Shown: piece by piece, positions 59,959-64,000 of the stretch
How positions within the stretch are numbered: the stretch's first letter is position 1
Layout: the number at the start of each line of letters is the position of its first letter
Assembly: GCA_903813345.2 (NCBI GenBank)
Contig: CAIIXF020000001.1
Location: 38,409,366 to 38,473,365 of the forward strand
From: Owenia fusiformis
Lineage: Eukaryota; Annelida; Polychaeta; Sabellida; Oweniidae
DNA length: 64,000 nucleotides
Direction: 5' to 3'
Notes under the pieces: model-generated
Database searches by the model: none
What the model saw: the letters and a program-made list of their open reading frames with translations, nothing else
Told to the model about the DNA's origin: nothing
Translations under genes and position numbers: made by a program

Positions 59959-62900
59959 CTGTAAAATACCATGTATCACTAAAGTACAAATGACTACCGT
60001 AACTGATATATAAGGCTTTTGAATGATTAATTAGATGATGTTGAATTATTGAAACTATCTAAACTTCACTCAAACATATCGAGTCTGCCTTTGGAAATAG
60101 TTAACTGAACATTTCGTTTATGCATGTACTTTATCAACATTATACATTACCTACGAATCCCTCGTCTTTCGGTGACTGCTTTTCAACATTCTTTTTCTTC
60201 TGAAAGACACATTTAAGGCATAACTTAGTCTAAATAGAATTGTTGGTTGGAGTTGGCATAAAATGTTCGAATGAAAAACAATAAATGATACAGTGGTTGC
60301 GGTCTGTCGGTTTATGCAGAGATGGTGTATAGCTAACTTTTACAATCTCAATGTAATAGGACATTACCCTGCGTGCAGAGTCTAGTTAAACGAAGCTCTC
60401 TTTTAAGAAGTGAAGTCAAACGAATGCAAAGGGTAATATGACATTAACATTCTGACAAAAAAATATGTTTTACTTTTAACTGAACATTTAGTCAACATGA
60501 ACTGTATCTCACTCATAGATTATAGTGTCTCATATGTCTTGTAATTAGGACAGTAATGATGGCAAGAGCATGTACTTGTATAACAATAATTCTATTTCAA
60601 ACAATGCATATTTACAAACTTTGTTTACCTTGAATTGAACGTGTAAAGATGAACATTGAGAAATGGGTTCTTTAGCTGATTCGGTGGAACATTTCAACCG
60701 ATGCACAATACTGCCCACCTAGGAAATGTAATTAAGGTCCAATTTAGTAAAATGCTTTAGTGAAGAATACATGTAAGTTATTCAAACTCAAAGTCCTTAA
60801 ATATATTAATTTTGTGTGCAAAAAGCCTTTTTGCAAGTTAACTTAATATATGTTACAGTTTTTATAGAGTTACAAAAGATGCCACGATTTGGTCATTTAT
60901 TGATCTAGAAATAAGTTAATGTGATGGACAAAATGGTATAATAATACTGGTCAATTTCTACACAAAAACTTACCCACTTTCGCATTATGCATTCCGAGAG
61001 AAAATACCATACACCCTACAAATAAAATATGGCAATGAGCGATAGTGGAAATAGTACATGATTGAAAGGGTCATATACATGTTATCAGAAATGAAATACA
61101 AAAACCACTCTGAGAAAATGGTAATGTCGTAATGTTTAGCTCAGAGAAAATACATTTCCCCAGAGCACTGAAAATTGAAAATAAATAAATAAAAACACCA
61201 TGTACAGGAGTAATAAACTCAATGTCAAATTTGATTTATAAAAACAAAATATTGGTTTATAATTGTAAAGGTCCGAGGGCATAGAAAAAAGTAAGGCAAA
61301 GGTCTATGTGCAGTATGGCAAGTGATTTTAGAGTCATATCTTTCACCATGAGTACTTTCTTGTCATAAATACAGTGGTTTTTATTAGAACAATATGTTTT
61401 GTTTCAAGTGAAATACCCATGATGATAAAAAATATCAATCGAACATTTCGAAAAATTATGAATAGGGACCCCGTGTCAACAATTCTTTCAAAATGTTGAA
61501 CCTATTTACTAAATGGAGGATCTCCTTTTTTCTGATTTGTATTGCATGAAAAGATTATTCAAAGAGGAGTTTAAAACTTTTGCAGAATGGTATTGAAAGT
61601 CTAGTTTTGAAGATATCAATTTTCGATGACCAAAATTATGCTGAAAACAATGGATAGCACGAGTTTTCCATATGGGAAAATAACATGGGATATGTGGTTT
61701 TTAACTTTAACGGATTTCAAAACCAATCCCCTTTTCAGAAGTTGTAAATATAGTGTAGAAGAAACGTTTGCTATGGTTAAATCAAGGAAAACAAGATCCT
61801 TTTTTAGAAAATAAGCCTAACATTTTTTAAAAAGTGCTCAGATGGGGTCCTAAACAATAATTTTTCAGAGAGTTGGATGGATATTTTACTATCACGGGAA
61901 CTTCACTTGGAATAAAACATGTTGTTTTTATAAAAACCACTGTGTTTATGGCCAGAAAGTACTCATGGTGAAAGATATGACCGTCTAAAATCACTTGCCA
62001 TACTGCACATGGAACTTTGAATAAGTGAGGTCAATTTGAGAGTAAATAATACTACCATTATATATATAAGCCTTCACTTTCAGTTTAAAAGAATAAAAAG
62101 CACGTCTGAAATAATATTTTTGAAAAAATGTTGGCCTTGCTTCATGCCTTGCTTGACCGATGTGTACCATCTTGTTTGCATGTCATGTCATGTGTAACTT
62201 TCAAAAAACAGCTTACCAATACAATGTTGGAGATACCAGTAAGGTAGTCAATTCCAGTATGATCCACATTGACACGTAGTATGATGCACACGCACGATAG
62301 AAACAAGAAAACTGCTGTTACTAGAGACTTCTTCAATATCCATCTAAAACATAAAATGTCCCCGGTAATAATGATTCATGGAATAATTTACAACTGTTTG
62401 AAATAATGTTGGATGTAAATAAATGTTCGTATAAATGTTCCGCCGTAATTGGACACAAAAATGTGAATTAAATAGTACTAAACGGTACAGAATCCTCTCA
62501 GCAATTTATAAACCACCACAATGTTACGATATAATGGATTGAAGTGCCAGGACCACAAAAATAGGATTTTACCCCTTGGGACATGTCAAACTATGATTAT
62601 ACAAATCAATCTGTACCTACCTTATGATTTCTAACTTCTCCCTATTTTTCACATAATCCAATTTGTGTATATTATTTAAGACAAGTATATTGAAAACCTG
62701 CCATATCTACAAAGAGAAACGTGATGTGTTGTCATACTCATAGAAATTGTAGCTTTAATATATAACTTGGGTCTAGAAAACATATGCGACTATTTAGTTC
62801 AACGCCCCGTGTACATTCCCCTCCAACGGCTTAAGTGTACATGCTTGTATGTGATAGGGGGTCAAATATTGAGACAGTCAATATAGATGTTCTCATGCAA

Positions 62901-64000
62901 TAATTTAACAGACTTAATAAAACATATCATATATCTATATCTGGTATATGTATATAAATGTGTTCGATTGACAAAGAGTATTCTTACGAAGAGATAAAAG
63001 TAAGCATTAAGCATCATTCTTACCACAAGCATTAAAAGCATAGCAATGCTGAATAAATAAAACTGCCATGATTGAACGGACACCCAGCAACTAAAATAAG
63101 CAAGAAAGACACACATATTGCAGCTGATATATGAAGCAACTGAAGACATTGAACGAAATGCAAAGCATACTGTACACACTGCTCATCCATTAATCTTAAC
63201 TACGATTTCTACGATTCACGCTGACATGTCTATAACTAAGAATAATGTACTCACAAATGTCTCTGACTATAAGGCATGTCGTCTAAAATTGAGGCTATGA
63301 CAACAGGTAGACTGAATATAAATGGCACACCTGAAAAATAAAAGATCATGTTTTATTACATTATATTTGAAGTTTCTTCACGAAGGTTGACTTTATTACA
63401 TCAACAACATTACAACAAGGTGTAGACCATGTATGGAGTATGAGTTATGTGTTAGCACGGGGCTCCAATCATGAAGGCAATGAAAGATTTTAAACGTACG
63501 GAAATATCTTAAATAATTTAAACAATTAATATAATGCTAATTACGTATACAACACATTTTTAAAAATTCAACCAAATAATGAGATAAACCAGAGTACTTT
63601 ACCTAGAATAAGTCCAGCCTTCCACAAAATATTGAATTTTGACTGAATTTTATCCAGTAAATTCAAGTAGAGATCAGTGGATGTAGTAAGCTGGATGCTC
63701 AATGTCATGATGTAGAAACAATAAAGTAAAATATATACACTCTTACACACCATCTGAAATGAGATGACAAAACGAGATGACAATTTTGCTTAGTTTTAGC
63801 ATCTTATATTACAGCAGCGATTGCGATGATGTTAACATGCATGTACATATTTACCTTTTAAGAACCAAGGAAAGTAGTGGCATATTTTACACTAACCTTC
63901 ATATTATATCTATCCATGCCAGCTAGAAGGAGAGAAGAGAGTATAATCATCACGATGCACATGAAGATAACTGAGATTGGCCGATTGTGCTTGTAGTGCC
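59633..64000 (-). CDS. Divergent family-B (adhesion/secretin-like) seven-helix receptor, 3' part, ten exons
   Basis: Ten minus-strand exons join in frame (371 visible residues plus stop): 63897-64000 (partial), 63603-63753, 63255-63330, 63024-63090, 62621-62706, 62217-62343, 60974-61015, 60629-60718, 60151-60199, 59633-59958. All junctions are GT-AG with consistent phases. Exon 1 gives helix 2 (NRPISVIFMCIV ... LLLAGMD). Exon 2 gives helix 3 and the start of helix 4, with a Cys (MVCKSV) at the conserved start of helix 3. Exons 3-4 give helix 4, loop 2 with the pairing Cys (HFCWVSV) and helix 5. Exons 5-6 give helix 6, and exon 7 ends helix 7 (VWYFLSECIMRKW). The tail is about 150 residues, very polar, with RRQS, a PKA-type site. 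The helix-3 Cys / loop-2 'FCW' pair and the helix-7 pattern are family-B hallmarks. Helix 1 and the extracellular region lie beyond the window, so no GAIN domain could be checked. Alternative: another multi-pass membrane protein. Confidence 0.68.
60151..60199 (-). CDS. Receptor exon i: cytoplasmic tail, part 2
   Basis: Acceptor TGTCTTTCAG, then KKKNVEKQSPKDEGFV. Donor GTAG|GTAATG, phase 1. Confidence 0.55.
60629..60718 (-). CDS. Receptor exon h: cytoplasmic tail, part 1
   Basis: Acceptor CATTTCCTAG, 30 codons starting VGSIVHRLKC. Donor CAAG|GTAAAC, phase 0. Confidence 0.55.
60974..61015 (-). CDS. Receptor exon g: end of helix 7 (42-base microexon-like)
   Basis: Acceptor TTATTTGTAG, then GVWYFLSECIMRKW. 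Donor GTGG|GTAAGT, phase 0 at both ends. A short exon of this type at the end of helix 7 is common in adhesion receptors. Confidence 0.6.
61300..62032. mobile_element. 0.73-kb inverted-repeat element in a receptor intron
   Basis: About 110 bases at 61306-61420 (CAGTATGGCAAGTGATTTTA, AAAGATATGAC-type words) reappear inverted at about 61900-62010. A related end occurs at 9320-9365 (TTGCCATACTGCACATGGAC). It lies between receptor exons f and g. Confidence 0.65.
62217..62343 (-). CDS. Receptor exon f: helix 6 and start of helix 7
   Basis: Acceptor ATGTTTTAG, then RWILKKSLVTAVFLFLSC, a loop, and DYLTGISNIVL. Donor ATTG|GTAAGC, phase 0. Confidence 0.65.
62621..62706 (-). CDS. Receptor exon e: end of helix 5 and loop 3
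   Basis: Acceptor CTCTTTGTAG, then IWQVFNILVLNN and the charged loop HKLDYVKNREKLEII. Donor ATAAG|GTAGGT, phase 2. Confidence 0.62.
63024..63090 (-). CDS. Receptor exon d: loop 2 Cys and helix 5
   Basis: Acceptor GCTTATTTTAG. With the carried TT it reads F-C-W-V-S-V-Q-S-W followed by a hydrophobic helix. Donor CTTGTG|GTAAGA, phase 0. Confidence 0.65.
63255..63330 (-). CDS. Receptor exon c: helix 4
   Basis: Acceptor TTATTTTTCAG, then GVPFIFSLPVVIASILDDM. Donor CATTT|GTGAGT, phase 2. Confidence 0.62.
63603..63753 (-). CDS. Receptor exon b: helix 3 and start of helix 4
   Basis: Acceptor TCATTTCAG, then MVCKSVYILLYCFYIMTLS and DLYLNLLDKI; donor CTAG|GTAAAG, phase 1. The Cys two residues after the Met fits the conserved helix-3 disulfide Cys. 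The usual Glu-Gly of helix 3 is replaced (LTTSTDLYL). Confidence 0.65.
63897..64000 (-). CDS. Receptor exon a (runs off the window): helix 2
   Basis: Open to the window edge, ending MDRYNMK|GTTAGT in phase 0. It contains one hydrophobic helix of about 20 residues preceded by HKHNRP. Confidence 0.6.

Overview
This is eukaryotic, AT-rich, intron-bearing DNA, most likely from a marine invertebrate animal. The evidence is GT-AG introns, repeated phase-1 EGF exons, a neuropeptide precursor and many short foldback/MITE-type elements. The repeat style would suit an invertebrate deuterostome such as an echinoderm, hemichordate or cephalochordate, but that is a guess. There is no bacterial-style gene packing: almost all open frames outside the exons below look like chance or lie in repeats. 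No database search was possible, so homology calls rest on motifs read by eye.

Three genes can be supported, all on the minus strand. (1) At 3413-3946 (acceptor at 3956) a single coding exon encodes a 177-residue secreted precursor. It ends in a 39-residue amidated peptide of the corticotropin-releasing factor / DH44 type. (2) From 56986 down to 35245, 17 exons join in frame into an 829-residue secreted protein: signal peptide, Ly6/uPAR (Quiver-like) three-finger domain, Thr/Pro-rich linker, 12 EGF domains, C-terminal C-type lectin domain. (3) From the window edge (64000) down to 59633, ten exons encode the 3' part of a divergent family-B (adhesion/secretin-like) seven-helix receptor, from about helix 2 to a long cytoplasmic tail. 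The first part lies outside the window.

The region from 4 to 35 kb has no gene I can support and is dominated by repeats. These include a 255-270 bp degenerate repeat with a GACAGACGGAC tail (5.7-6.6 kb), foldback elements (9.6, 11.4 and 12.9-14.8 kb), a degenerate C-run repeat (15.3-16.9 kb) and a CTATCACACCAAACTAG-ended element (18.9 kb). Two inverted blocks carrying a 53-bp satellite bracket about 7.3 kb (20.4-29.0 kb), and a 1.26-kb terminal-inverted-repeat element lies at 29.6-30.9 kb. The introns of the big gene carry more elements. Two exons (EGF1 at 52713-52847 and EGF7 at 46902-47024) each sit between long inverted copies of a repeat. That arrangement could fold the pre-mRNA and affect splicing or make circular RNA.

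The three genes do not obviously form one pathway. The neuropeptide is a signalling ligand, the receptor-like gene is a membrane protein of the same broad receptor class that binds peptides or matrix, and the Ly6-EGF-lectin protein is probably extracellular. No functional link between them can be read from the sequence.
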